NCBI GenBank assembly: GCA_045615705.1
Contig: JAZLFH010000052.1
Coordinates: forward strand, 1 to 43,738
Direction of reading: 5' to 3'
From: JAZLFH01 sp045615705
GTDB taxonomy: Bacteria; Bacillota; Clostridia; UMGS1883
Length of the DNA stretch: 43,738 bases
Shown in pieces: positions 1 through 7,600 of the stretch. The notes under the pieces were generated by a model that was not told the origin of the DNA, did not search any database, and saw only the letters and a program-made list of their open reading frames with translations. The first letter of the stretch is position 1; each line of letters opens with the position of its first letter. The translations under genes and the position numbers were made by a program.

Positions 1-21
1 AACAAAATTTAATAAATTGAT

Positions 22-118
22 TCTTTATGCTACGGACAAACTTCACCTCTCGGAGTACCTTCGTACGCCTTCGGGTTCAGTTTTTCCGTTCTGTGTACTT
101 TTTTAGTCGCCCGAGGGC
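22..118 (+). repeat. Dispersed palindromic intergenic repeat, copy 1
   Basis: This stretch matches the reverse complement of 13474-13569 over nearly its whole length, with scattered substitutions. It starts with TTTATGCTACGG and ends near CCGAGGG. An inverted repeat closes the core: CGGACAAACT at 33-42 pairs with AGTTTTTCCG at 79-88, with one mismatch. Inside are two small hairpins, GTAC-CTTC-GTAC and a CC-TTC-GGG type. No reading frame is evident. It lies about 30 bases from the pyrR terminator, which suggests a REP- or MITE-like element tolerated at gene ends. Confidence 0.8.
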
Positions 119-148
119 TGTAATAAAGCACACCGAACGCAGGCTATA

Positions 149-188
149 AAAAGGCTGTAAAAACGATTGTTTTTACAGCCTTTTTTTG
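149..188 (-). terminator. Intrinsic terminator after pyrR
   Basis: A strong hairpin (AAAGGCTGTAAAAAC, loop GATT, GTTTTTACAGCCTTT) is flanked by an A-run on the left and a T-run on the right, so it can work in both directions. It lies just past the pyrR stop at 195 on the minus strand. Confidence 0.85.
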
Positions 189-194
189 TTATGT

Positions 195-731
195 TTATTT
201 TTTAAGAATATCCACTCTGTCGATACCGTCATTTTCCACGAGTCTGACGGCAATTTCCTCGCTTCGGCTTGTGGGGATATTTTTCCCGACAAAATCCGCT
301 CTTATCGGAAGTTCTCGGTGTCCTCTGTCAACTAAAATTGCAAGTTGAATGCTCTTCGGTCTTCCGATTCTGATAAGTGCATCGAGTGCCGCACGGACCG
401 TCCTTCCGGTGTATAGAACATCATCAACCAAAACCACGGTCTTATTTGCAATTTCAAACGGAATGTCGGTACTGTTAATTACCGGGTCATCTCCCAAAAG
501 AGTCAAGTCATCTCGATAAAGTGTTATATCCAAAACACCCGTTTTTACGCTTTTCCCTGTGATTTTTTCGATGTTTTCCGAAATCCTTTTTGCAAGGGAC
601 ACCCCACGGGTTTTAATTCCTATAACAACTAAACTGTCGGGAGTTTCGTTTTTTTCAATTATTTGATGCGACATTCTCACAAGTGAGCGACTAATTCCGT
701 CCGCATCAAGTATTGTTGATTTAATTTCCAT
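195..731 (-). CDS. pyrR: Bifunctional pyr regulator / uracil phosphoribosyltransferase PyrR
   Basis: The 178-residue product has the usual PyrR length. The phosphoribosyltransferase PRPP-binding loop VVLVDDVLYTGRT lies at residues 99-111, and the N-terminal SxLVRMSHQIIEKN segment is typical of the family. Known PyrR proteins bind pyr mRNA leaders when UMP is high and cause attenuation; they also have weak UPRTase activity. No pyr biosynthesis gene is in the window, so if it regulates, it must act on pyr transcripts elsewhere. It is the last gene of the minus-strand block and has its own sigma-A promoter at 868-896, giving a leader of about 130 bases. The ATG start follows AAGGACAGTAAT. Confidence 0.95.
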   Translation of the reverse strand: MEIKSTILDADGISRSLVRMSHQIIEKNETPDSLVVIGIKTRGVSLAKRISENIEKITGKSVKTGVLDITLYRDDLTLLGDDPVINSTDIPFEIANKTVVLVDDVLYTGRTVRAALDALIRIGRPKSIQLAILVDRGHRELPIRADFVGKNIPTSRSEEIAVRLVENDGIDRVDILKK

Positions 732-763
732 ATTACTGTCCTTAAAGAATTAAAATTTTACTG

Positions 764-812
764 TGCTTTTTGTTTTATTGCTGTACCGAAGAAAACAAAG
801 TTGCAAAAAGCA
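764..812 (-). promoter_or_regulatory. Inverted repeat in the pyrR 5' leader
   Basis: TGCTTTTTG at 764-772 is perfectly complementary to CAAAAAGCA at 804-812, so the untranslated pyrR leader can form a 9-bp stem with a loop of about 31 bases. I do not see a convincing PyrR anti-antiterminator consensus or a T-tract, so a role in attenuation is only a possibility. Confidence 0.35.
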
Positions 813-867
813 TAACCGCTGTCAGAAATATTTCTTTTTACTTACCGCCAACATATCTATGCTTTAC

Positions 868-896
868 ATATTACATCAAAACAAAATCTTTGTCAA
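868..896 (-). promoter_or_regulatory. Sigma-A promoter of pyrR
   Basis: On the minus strand TTGACA (896-891) is followed, after 17 bases, by TAATAT (873-868). It sits immediately after the stop codon of the solute-binding protein gene, so pyrR can be expressed independently of the upstream operon. Confidence 0.8.
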
Positions 897-897
897 T

Positions 898-2388
898 TTA
901 TTTATAGTTGTTGTCAACAGACCACAGATTAATGTCGGCATACGGGTTATGAAGATATTTTTTGCCTCCTTTTTTTATCCTTGATGAAAACGCCGTGCAA
1001 TCACTTAAAAACAGAAGTCCCGATATGGGATATTCTCTTTCAAAAACTGTCTGAACCTGAAAAAGTGCGGATTTTAGCGAGCCTTCATCGGTCGCTTTAA
1101 ACAAGTCGTTTAAAGCCTGATTCATGCTCTCACTGAAATAGCCGAAAGGATTTTTAACAAGCAGATAACTTCCGTCATAGAGTGATTTTAAGACTGTCTT
1201 TCCCAAATACATGTCAAAATCACCCGACTCAATTCTTAAGGTAGCCTCTTCAAACGGCACAGAGTTGACAACTACATTAAACCCTACACTTTTTAACTGT
1301 TCGCCGATTAACTTTGCGACTTCAATTAAAGTCGCATCATCGCTCACCAAAAGCCTTAAATCAAGATTTAAAACTCCTTCCTCACTCTGCTTTTGATATA
1401 TTGAACCGTTTTTTGAAAATCCGTCAAGAAACAAAAGTTCGCTCGCATATTCCGTGTTATAAGATGAAAGTTCGCTTGAAATTAATTCGGGAGAAAGCGG
1501 AATTACCGCCTTTTTTCCTTCGGAAAAATGCTTTGAAATTATTTCATCACGATTTATTGACATTGATATACTGCTTCGTACAAGTTCTGACGAAAGCGTG
1601 GGAGAGTTTGTGTTAAATCCCAAAAACAACAGGCAATCCGACATCATAAAATCAAAGTCCATCCACGGCAGTCTTGGTGTGTTTTCCAAATCAAACACAG
1701 AACTTGTTACCGCATCTACCGACCTTGATAAAAAGGAGTCCGTTGCAGTAAGACCGTCCTTTAAAAGGTGGACATTTATTTTTTCGATGCGGGCATTTTC
1801 CCCGTGATAAGACGAAAAACTTTTAAGCGTAAGCGTCTGGCGGGGGGAATGGTCCGCTATAAAGTAAGAGCCTGTCCCAATATTTTCTGCCTGCTTTACT
1901 ATCGGAAATGTCAGAAGATACGGCAAAAGTGCATAATCTCTCGAAAGCGAAAAAACCACCTCATTTTGAGAAATTATGTCAACCTTTTCAATGTCTTTTA
2001 CATTTTGATAATAGATTGAGTTGGGAGAGTTTTTTATTTTGTTTACGGTATATAAGACATCTGACGCACCGAAAGAAGACCCGTCATGCCACAAAACGCC
2101 GTCTTTCAAAAAAACGGTGATATTTTTTGCACTGTTTATATTATATCCCGTTGCCAAGCGTGGTTCGAGAGAATTTTCACTTATTAAAAACAAAGGTTCA
2201 TAAACAATTCCCAAGATTTCTCTGACTGTTTCCTGATTTGCATTAATAGGGTCTAATGTGTCGGGAATACGCATTTGGAGTGATATTTCTCCGCCCGGGT
2301 TATCCTCCGTTTCATTATTTTTTGAAAGCGGACGGCAACCCGACAAAAGAAGAACAAATATTAAGATTAAAGACAAACTTTTTTTCAT
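898..2388 (-). CDS. Solute-binding lipoprotein, extracellular family 5 (peptide/nickel type)
   Basis: The 496-residue product starts with a lipoprotein signal, and the lipobox LLSGC places the lipidated Cys at residue 18. The mature part has the family 5 (OppA/DppA) signature near residues 40-90: a 'DTLDPINAN' segment, then 'GIVYEPLFLIS' and 'LRDGVLWHDG'-like strands. Such proteins deliver oligopeptides or metal chelates to ABC permeases outside the membrane. No permease or ATPase gene is adjacent, so it is an orphan receptor that may serve a transporter elsewhere. The start overlaps the pgeF stop by four bases (ATGA) behind AAGGAAG, so the two are translationally coupled. The substrate cannot be read from the sequence. 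Confidence 0.85.
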   Translation of the reverse strand: MKKSLSLILIFVLLLSGCRPLSKNNETEDNPGGEISLQMRIPDTLDPINANQETVREILGIVYEPLFLISENSLEPRLATGYNINSAKNITVFLKDGVLWHDGSSFGASDVLYTVNKIKNSPNSIYYQNVKDIEKVDIISQNEVVFSLSRDYALLPYLLTFPIVKQAENIGTGSYFIADHSPRQTLTLKSFSSYHGENARIEKINVHLLKDGLTATDSFLSRSVDAVTSSVFDLENTPRLPWMDFDFMMSDCLLFLGFNTNSPTLSSELVRSSISMSINRDEIISKHFSEGKKAVIPLSPELISSELSSYNTEYASELLFLDGFSKNGSIYQKQSEEGVLNLDLRLLVSDDATLIEVAKLIGEQLKSVGFNVVVNSVPFEEATLRIESGDFDMYLGKTVLKSLYDGSYLLVKNPFGYFSESMNQALNDLFKATDEGSLKSALFQVQTVFEREYPISGLLFLSDCTAFSSRIKKGGKKYLHNPYADINLWSVDNNYK

Positions 2389-3164
2389 TGGTTTTCTTCC
2401 TTTTGATAAATTATACTTGCAAAAACTCCGGATTTCCCGTTTTGGGCCCTGTGCGAGAAAAACAAGTCATTGTTACAACGGGTGCATAAATTCAAAGATG
2501 TAATATTTTCGTCCTTTAAACCGATTTCTTTTAGAGAAAAGCGATTTGCCTCGTCTAAATCAAGCATAAACTTTTGATTTTCCTTTTCCTCCGAAAACTT
2601 CGGAAAGTTTTTTGCTACATCTGACCCCACTTCGTAGCAACATTTACCGATGTGCGGACCTATAAAAGCCTTCATATCGCTCAGGTCGGCATTATATGTT
2701 TTTTGCATCAAAAGTGCTGTCTTTTGTGCAATTTTCAAATAACTTCCCCGATGCCCTGCATGAACGGCACCGATTGAATGTGAATTTTTACTGTAAAGAA
2801 GCACGGGAACGCAATCGGCAGTAGCACATATAAGCGGAACATCAAACAAATTAGTGATAATTGCATCCGCCGGTGATGTCCGATCCCTCGTTACGCCGAG
2901 TCCCGTTTTGTCTTCTGTAATTATGTCAACTATATCGGTGTGTTCTTGCTTCGTGCGACACATTTTGTTAATATCAAAAGAAAAAGCATTTGCGATTATT
3001 CTGAGGTTTTTTCTGACATTTTCTTCTCTGTCGCCACGATGTGAAGACACATTCAAAGAAGAAAATTCACCACCGCTTACTCCGCCGTGTCTTAAAAGGA
3101 ACAGCGAAGAAACCTCACCGGAAGCCGAAATAAATTTTACACCGTTTTTTTCTTGAATTTGCAT
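2385..3164 (-). CDS. pgeF: Peptidoglycan editing factor PgeF (laccase-domain, YlmD/YfiH family)
   Basis: The 259-residue product has the Cu-oxidase_4 / YfiH fold. Metal-ligand motifs are present: ATADCVPVLL near residue 115, VHAGHRG near 135 and GPHIGKCCYEVG near 170. The E. coli homologue hydrolyses L-Ser wrongly incorporated in place of L-Ala in UDP-MurNAc precursors; relatives are annotated as purine nucleoside phosphorylase or polyphenol oxidase. The start lies inside the 3' end of ymdB (28-base overlap), and the next gene overlaps its stop by four bases. It is therefore the middle gene of a tightly packed cistron series. Confidence 0.93.
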   Translation of the reverse strand: MQIQEKNGVKFISASGEVSSLFLLRHGGVSGGEFSSLNVSSHRGDREENVRKNLRIIANAFSFDINKMCRTKQEHTDIVDIITEDKTGLGVTRDRTSPADAIITNLFDVPLICATADCVPVLLYSKNSHSIGAVHAGHRGSYLKIAQKTALLMQKTYNADLSDMKAFIGPHIGKCCYEVGSDVAKNFPKFSEEKENQKFMLDLDEANRFSLKEIGLKDENITSLNLCTRCNNDLFFSHRAQNGKSGVFASIIYQKEENQ

Positions 3165-3925
3165 ACTCTGTTAATCTCCGTACATTTTCCGAAATTGTCT
3201 GTGGTGATTACTACACCGTTTAGTGCGTAATCGCCCGAAGCACTTACATATTTATTTTTTTTGCCTGTTAAAAATCTTTCAATCGACTTTTCTCTGTCCA
3301 TTCCCAAAACAGAAAGATACGCACCGCACATCCCCGCATCTGTAATGTATCCGCTTCCTTTGGGGAGTATTCTTTCGTCCGCAGTCAAAACATGAGTATG
3401 TGTGCCGATTACGGCACTGACTTTGCCGTCCAGGTAAAATCCGAGTGCCTGTTTTTCACTCGTGGCTTCGGCGTGAATGTCAACAATTATGGTATTGGTG
3501 CTTTTTCTTGCCTTTTCAACGAGCTTTATTGCACATTCAAAAGGATTTATCGCCTCGGGTTTCATATACACCGTTCCCAAAAGGTTGATAATTGCGATTT
3601 TTTGGCGATTGGCATTTAGTACGCAAAGACCGTTTCCGCTGTTTTCACCAACCAAGTTTGCAGGGCAGATGATATCCTCGCCGATGTTAATGAGGTCTTT
3701 TACTTCTTTTTTGTCAAAGGCGTGGTTTCCGAGCGTGAAAAAGTCAATACCCGCACATTTTAATTCATTGTACGAGTTTTCGCTCAGCCCCATACCGGCA
3801 GAAGCGTTTTCGCCGTTTGCTATGGTAAAATCAACTCGATATTCACTTTTTACTTCGTCTAAAAGTTCAAAAACGGCTTCTCTTCCGCACCTTCCGCAGA
3901 TGTCGCCTAAAAACAAAATATTCAT
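3137..3925 (-). CDS. ymdB: YmdB-type metallophosphoesterase (cyclic-nucleotide phosphodiesterase family)
   Basis: The 262-residue product matches the TIGR00282/YmdB family. It begins with the metal site ILFLGDICGRCGRE. This is followed by ANGENASAGMG (about 37-47), TLGNHAFDKKE (about 65-75) and the distal histidine cluster IGTHTHVLTADERI (about 175-188). In Bacillus YmdB is a 2',3'-cAMP phosphodiesterase that affects motility and biofilm switching, and its gene lies next to rny, as here. The ATG at 3925 has only a weak AGGTTTAGG ribosome site. It overlaps the pgeF start. A hairpin between rny and ymdB (3975-4004) may reduce read-through from rny. Confidence 0.93.
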   Translation of the reverse strand: MNILFLGDICGRCGREAVFELLDEVKSEYRVDFTIANGENASAGMGLSENSYNELKCAGIDFFTLGNHAFDKKEVKDLINIGEDIICPANLVGENSGNGLCVLNANRQKIAIINLLGTVYMKPEAINPFECAIKLVEKARKSTNTIIVDIHAEATSEKQALGFYLDGKVSAVIGTHTHVLTADERILPKGSGYITDAGMCGAYLSVLGMDREKSIERFLTGKKNKYVSASGDYALNGVVITTDNFGKCTEINRVCKFKKKTV

Positions 3926-3974
3926 AAACCTAAACCTGCAATTCTAATTAATAACTAATAATGAATAATTATGG

Positions 3975-4004
3975 AAGAAACTGCCAAACAAATGGCAGTT
4001 TCTT
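3975..4004 (-). terminator. Hairpin between rny and ymdB
   Basis: AAGAAACTGCCA (3975-3986) pairs perfectly with TGGCAGTTTCTT (3993-4004) around a six-base loop. On the minus strand the tail after the stem is only weakly T-rich, so this may be a leaky terminator or an mRNA processing site between the two genes. Confidence 0.6.
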
Positions 4005-4051
4005 TTGTTCTGATATACATAAAAAAGTCGGTTTATCTTATCTTGTAAATC

Positions 4052-5629
4052 TTATTTTGCAAAATCGGTTGCACGAGTTTCTCTTATGACATTAACTTTA
4101 ATCTGTCCCGGATATTCCATATCGCTTTCAATCTTTTTAACGATTTCACGGGCAACAAATTCCATATCGCCATCGCCAACCTGCTCGGGCTTAACCATGA
4201 TTCTGACTTCACGACCTGCCTGAATGGCAAAACTCTTGTCAACGCCGGAGAATGAGTTTGCGATTTCTTCAAGTTTTTCTAAACGCTTGATGTATGTTTC
4301 GACATTTTCTCTTCTTGCTCCGGGGCGGGCAGCACTTATGGCATCAGCCGCCTGAACTATGCAAGCGATAATTGTCGTAGCCTCAACATCACCGTGATGT
4401 GCCTCAATTGCGTGGATAACATCTTGGTTTTCGTGATATTTCTTTGCTATTTCAACACCGATTGAAATGTGAGAGCCTTCAACTTCGTGGTCAACGGACT
4501 TACCGATATCGTGAAGAAGACCTGCCCTTTTTGCCAAGACAACATCTTCGCCGAGTTCACCTGCGATAAGACCTGAAATATATGCAACCTCGGTTGAGTG
4601 CTTTAAGACATTCTGACCGTAACTTGTTCTGAAATGAAGTTTACCCAAAAGTTTAACCATATCCGGATTTATGCCGTGAACATTGGTTTCAAAAAGTGCC
4701 TGTTCACCCTGCTCTTTGATAGTCTGGTCAACTTCTTTTTTTGCTTTGTCAACAGTTTCTTCAATTCTTGCGGGGTGAATTCGTCCGTCTTGAATAAGTT
4801 TTTCAAGTGCAACTCTTGCAACTTCACGGCGAATCGGGTCAAAACCCGAAAGAATTACGGCTTCGGGGGTATCGTCAATTATTAAGTCAACTCCCGTAAG
4901 CGTTTCAATAGTGCGGATATTTCTGCCCTCACGGCCTATAATTCTGCCCTTCATATCATCACTCGGAAGCGAAACAACCGAAATTGTGCTTTCGGCTACA
5001 TGGTCGGCTGCACATCTTTGGATTGCACCGGTAATGATATTTTTTGCGGTTTTTTCTGCGTTATCCTTTGCCTCCTGTTCGATTTCACGAATCATAACGG
5101 CGGCATCATGTCTGACATCGGATTCAATGTCTTTAAGGAGCATTGCCTTTGCTTCCTCTGCGGTGTAACCCGAGATTTTTTCAAGCATTGCAATCTGCTT
5201 TTTACGCATTTCGTTAACGAGTTCTTTTTCGTTTTCAAGTTCTTTGATTTTAGTCGCCAAAAGTTCTTCTTTTGCTTCAACAGACTCACTTTTTTTGTCA
5301 AGATGTTCTTCTTTTTGCTGAATTCTTTTTTCCTGACGGGAAAGTTCGATTCGGCGTTCTTTTAACTCTCTTTCGGATTCCTGACGAGCCTTGTGAATTT
5401 CATCTTTTGCCTCCAAAAGAGCCTCTTTTTTCTTGCTTTCGGCATTCTTTTTTGCCTCGGCGACAATTTTTTTTGCTTCTTCCTCGGCACTTCCGATTTC
5501 GGTTTCCGCGGTTTTCTTTCTGTACGCTATTCCCTTTTTAAAGCATATAATTCCAGCAATGGCGGAAAAAATAACCGCTGCGGAGAAAACAATCAAAAGT
5601 CCGGGAAGTGATAACAATGTGATCTCCAT
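4052..5629 (-). CDS. rny: Ribonuclease Y
   Basis: The 525-residue product has the complete RNase Y order. An N-terminal membrane helix (about 2-25) is followed by a long charged coiled coil (about 30-200). A KH domain (GRIIGREGRNIRTIETLTGVD, about 225-280) comes next, then an HD domain with AGLLHDIGKSVDHEVEGSH (about 365-385). It is the membrane-bound endonuclease that starts mRNA decay in Firmicutes. The start is the ATG at 5629, eight bases after a perfect AGGAGG. A GTG three codons upstream is also open but lies within or too close to the ribosome site. It has its own promoter at 5719-5747, and rny-ymdB synteny matches Bacillus. Confidence 0.97.
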   Translation of the reverse strand: MEITLLSLPGLLIVFSAAVIFSAIAGIICFKKGIAYRKKTAETEIGSAEEEAKKIVAEAKKNAESKKKEALLEAKDEIHKARQESERELKERRIELSRQEKRIQQKEEHLDKKSESVEAKEELLATKIKELENEKELVNEMRKKQIAMLEKISGYTAEEAKAMLLKDIESDVRHDAAVMIREIEQEAKDNAEKTAKNIITGAIQRCAADHVAESTISVVSLPSDDMKGRIIGREGRNIRTIETLTGVDLIIDDTPEAVILSGFDPIRREVARVALEKLIQDGRIHPARIEETVDKAKKEVDQTIKEQGEQALFETNVHGINPDMVKLLGKLHFRTSYGQNVLKHSTEVAYISGLIAGELGEDVVLAKRAGLLHDIGKSVDHEVEGSHISIGVEIAKKYHENQDVIHAIEAHHGDVEATTIIACIVQAADAISAARPGARRENVETYIKRLEKLEEIANSFSGVDKSFAIQAGREVRIMVKPEQVGDGDMEFVAREIVKKIESDMEYPGQIKVNVIRETRATDFAK

Positions 5630-5718
5630 CACACGCACCTCCTATATGTAAAAATTCTTATACCCTGCCCCAATTCGTCTTGCCAATAAAGAAAAATCGG
5701 GTATGAGAATACATAATC

Positions 5719-5747
5719 AGTATATATATAATTTTAACGATTGTCAA
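5719..5747 (-). promoter_or_regulatory. Sigma-A promoter of rny
   Basis: On the minus strand TTGACA (5747-5742) precedes TATACT (5724-5719) with exactly 17 bases between, giving an rny leader of roughly 85 bases. It is divergent from the promoter at 5757-5785, and the two -35 boxes are only about 10 bases apart. Confidence 0.85.
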
Positions 5748-5756
5748 GCAAATTTC

Positions 5757-5785
5757 TTGATTATTATTTGTAAAAGTTGTATAAT
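5757..5785 (+). promoter_or_regulatory. Sigma-A promoter of the rqcH/NFACT gene
   Basis: TTGATT (5757-5762) and TATAAT (5780-5785) are separated by 17 bases. A purine-rich AAGAAGGTGAGG ribosome site follows before the ATG at 5809. Confidence 0.85.
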
Positions 5786-5808
5786 AAAAAAGAAGGTGAG
5801 GCTACATA

Positions 5809-7530
5809 ATGTCACTTGATGCAATTAATCTCAGGTTCATAACAAATGAACTTTCAAAAGAACTTTTTTCGGGCAGAATTGACAGGATTTATCAAACGGA
5901 AAAGGATATGCTCGTCTTTTTCGTCCGCATAAAAACCGATGTTAAAAAACTTGTAATTTCAATAAACAGTCGCAATCCGAGAATTCACATTTCAAATGAG
6001 AATTTTAAAAGTCCCGACTTTCCGCCGATGTTTTGTATGCTTTTGAGAAAACACATTGACGGGGCGAGAATTATTTCCGTAAAAGAACTTGATTTTGACA
6101 GAGTTTGCGATATTTCTTTTGAATGCGTTTCTGAAACGGGAACTCTTACCGTAAAACATATTTTGGTTGAACTTATGGGGCGAAACAGCAACATTATTTT
6201 TACTGATTCCGACTACAAAATCATTGATTCAATAAGAAAAACGGACGAGGAAAAAACCGACCACATAGTGCTTCCCGATTTTATATATGAGGTACAGAAA
6301 GATTTCAGGATAAATCCTTTTTCAGCAGAAGAATCCGAGGTAAAAGACGCACTTTTATCGGTTTTCGGAAATGTTGAAAAGGGCATACTCGAAAAAATTT
6401 CGGGGATAAGTCCCATCTTAATCAGAGAAGCTCTTTACAGGGTTAAGGGTTTTGTCCCAAAAATTGCGGACGAACTTTCAAAAGAAGAAAAAGAAGAATG
6501 TGCCAAAATAATTTGCTCGTTTTTTAAAGAAGAAAAACCGTTTCCCTGTATTGTTTACAAAAGTAACGGCGAAGCGATTGATTTTTGTGCTTTTAAAATA
6601 ACCCAGTACGGCAGATGCGAGGAAAAAGCCTCCATGAGCGAGGCTATGGAAGAGTTTTATTCTAAAAGAGATAACTCGGAGCGAATGAAAAATCATGCTC
6701 TTTTTATGACAAAAAGTATCCACACGGCTCTTGAAAGAGCAAAGAGAAAGGCTGATATCTACGAAAACACTCAAAAAGAAGCCCAAAACCGTGAAAAGTA
6801 TCGTCATGAAGGTGATTTGATTGTCGCAAATATGTATCGCATTAAAAAAGGCGACAAAGAAGTATCGCTTACCGACTACGAAACGGGAAACGATGTTTTA
6901 ATTACCCTTGATGAAAACCTTACGCCCAATCAAAACGCACAGAAAAAGTACAAACTTTACAACAAAGCAAAATCTTCGGTCATATACGCAAAAGAGAGGC
7001 TTGAAATTACTCTTTCGGAAATTGAATATCTAAACTCGGTGCTTCTTTTTTTGGAAAATGCAAAAAATCTTTCGGAACTTTCCCAAATCAGAGATGAACT
7101 TTTAAATTCGGGATATATTAAGGAAAACAAAAAGCAAAAAAAGAAAAAAACCGAAAGCACAAAGATTTTAGAGTACGATGTGCAAGGATACAGAGTTCTT
7201 GTCGGGCGAAACAACACTCAAAACGACTATGTTACTTTAAAATTGGGGCGTGCAAACGACTTGTGGCTTCACACAAAACATATTGCCGGCTCCCATGTTG
7301 TTATAAAAAACAACGGAATTGAATTTCCAAGCGAAGTAATTAAAATTTCTGCCGAAATTGCGTCATATTTTTCACAAGGCAAAAATTCCGACAAGGTGGA
7401 AGTTGACTACTGCCCGATTAAAAATGTCAAAAAACCGCCCAAAGCAAAAGCGGGCATGGTTACCTACGAAATTTACAGCACTGCGTTGGTCAGCCCGAAC
7501 GAACATTCCGATTTGGTCAAGAAAAGTTAA
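5809..7530 (+). CDS. rqcH: NFACT family protein, Rqc2 homologue RqcH (FbpA-like)
   Basis: The 573-residue product has the NFACT layout. The N-terminal domain begins MSLDAINLRFITNEL and contains LVELMGRNSNIIF near residue 122. Helix-hairpin-helix and coiled-coil segments follow (about 180-450), and the C-terminal NFACT-R domain carries DLWLHTKHIAGSHVVIK near residues 482-498. In Bacillus RqcH binds obstructed 50S-peptidyl-tRNA complexes and adds C-terminal Ala tails for degradation; older names are FbpA or YloA fibronectin-binding protein. It is monocistronic by appearance, with its own promoter, and the next gene has a separate promoter at 7542. Length is normal for the family. Confidence 0.93.
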   Translation: MSLDAINLRFITNELSKELFSGRIDRIYQTEKDMLVFFVRIKTDVKKLVISINSRNPRIHISNENFKSPDFPPMFCMLLRKHIDGARIISVKELDFDRVCDISFECVSETGTLTVKHILVELMGRNSNIIFTDSDYKIIDSIRKTDEEKTDHIVLPDFIYEVQKDFRINPFSAEESEVKDALLSVFGNVEKGILEKISGISPILIREALYRVKGFVPKIADELSKEEKEECAKIICSFFKEEKPFPCIVYKSNGEAIDFCAFKITQYGRCEEKASMSEAMEEFYSKRDNSERMKNHALFMTKSIHTALERAKRKADIYENTQKEAQNREKYRHEGDLIVANMYRIKKGDKEVSLTDYETGNDVLITLDENLTPNQNAQKKYKLYNKAKSSVIYAKERLEITLSEIEYLNSVLLFLENAKNLSELSQIRDELLNSGYIKENKKQKKKKTESTKILEYDVQGYRVLVGRNNTQNDYVTLKLGRANDLWLHTKHIAGSHVVIKNNGIEFPSEVIKISAEIASYFSQGKNSDKVEVDYCPIKNVKKPPKAKAGMVTYEIYSTALVSPNEHSDLVKKS

Positions 7531-7541
7531 CAAATTGTTTC

Positions 7542-7569
7542 TTGAATTTAAGTTTATATGTTGTATAAT
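7542..7569 (+). promoter_or_regulatory. Sigma-A promoter of the MMPL / GLUG gene pair
   Basis: TTGAAT (7542-7547) and TATAAT (7564-7569) are spaced by 16 bases. AAAGGGGG precedes the ATG at 7601. Confidence 0.75.
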
Positions 7570-7600
7570 ATAGTGATACAATGCAGAAAGGGGGATAAAA

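Noticed and set aside
763..984. A 73-codon plus-strand frame over the pyrR leader
   Set aside because: It begins within the leader without a ribosome site and runs antisense into the binding-protein gene.
3477..3947. A 156-codon plus-strand frame opposite ymdB
   Set aside because: It is the antisense shadow of a well-supported metallophosphoesterase, with no start signals.
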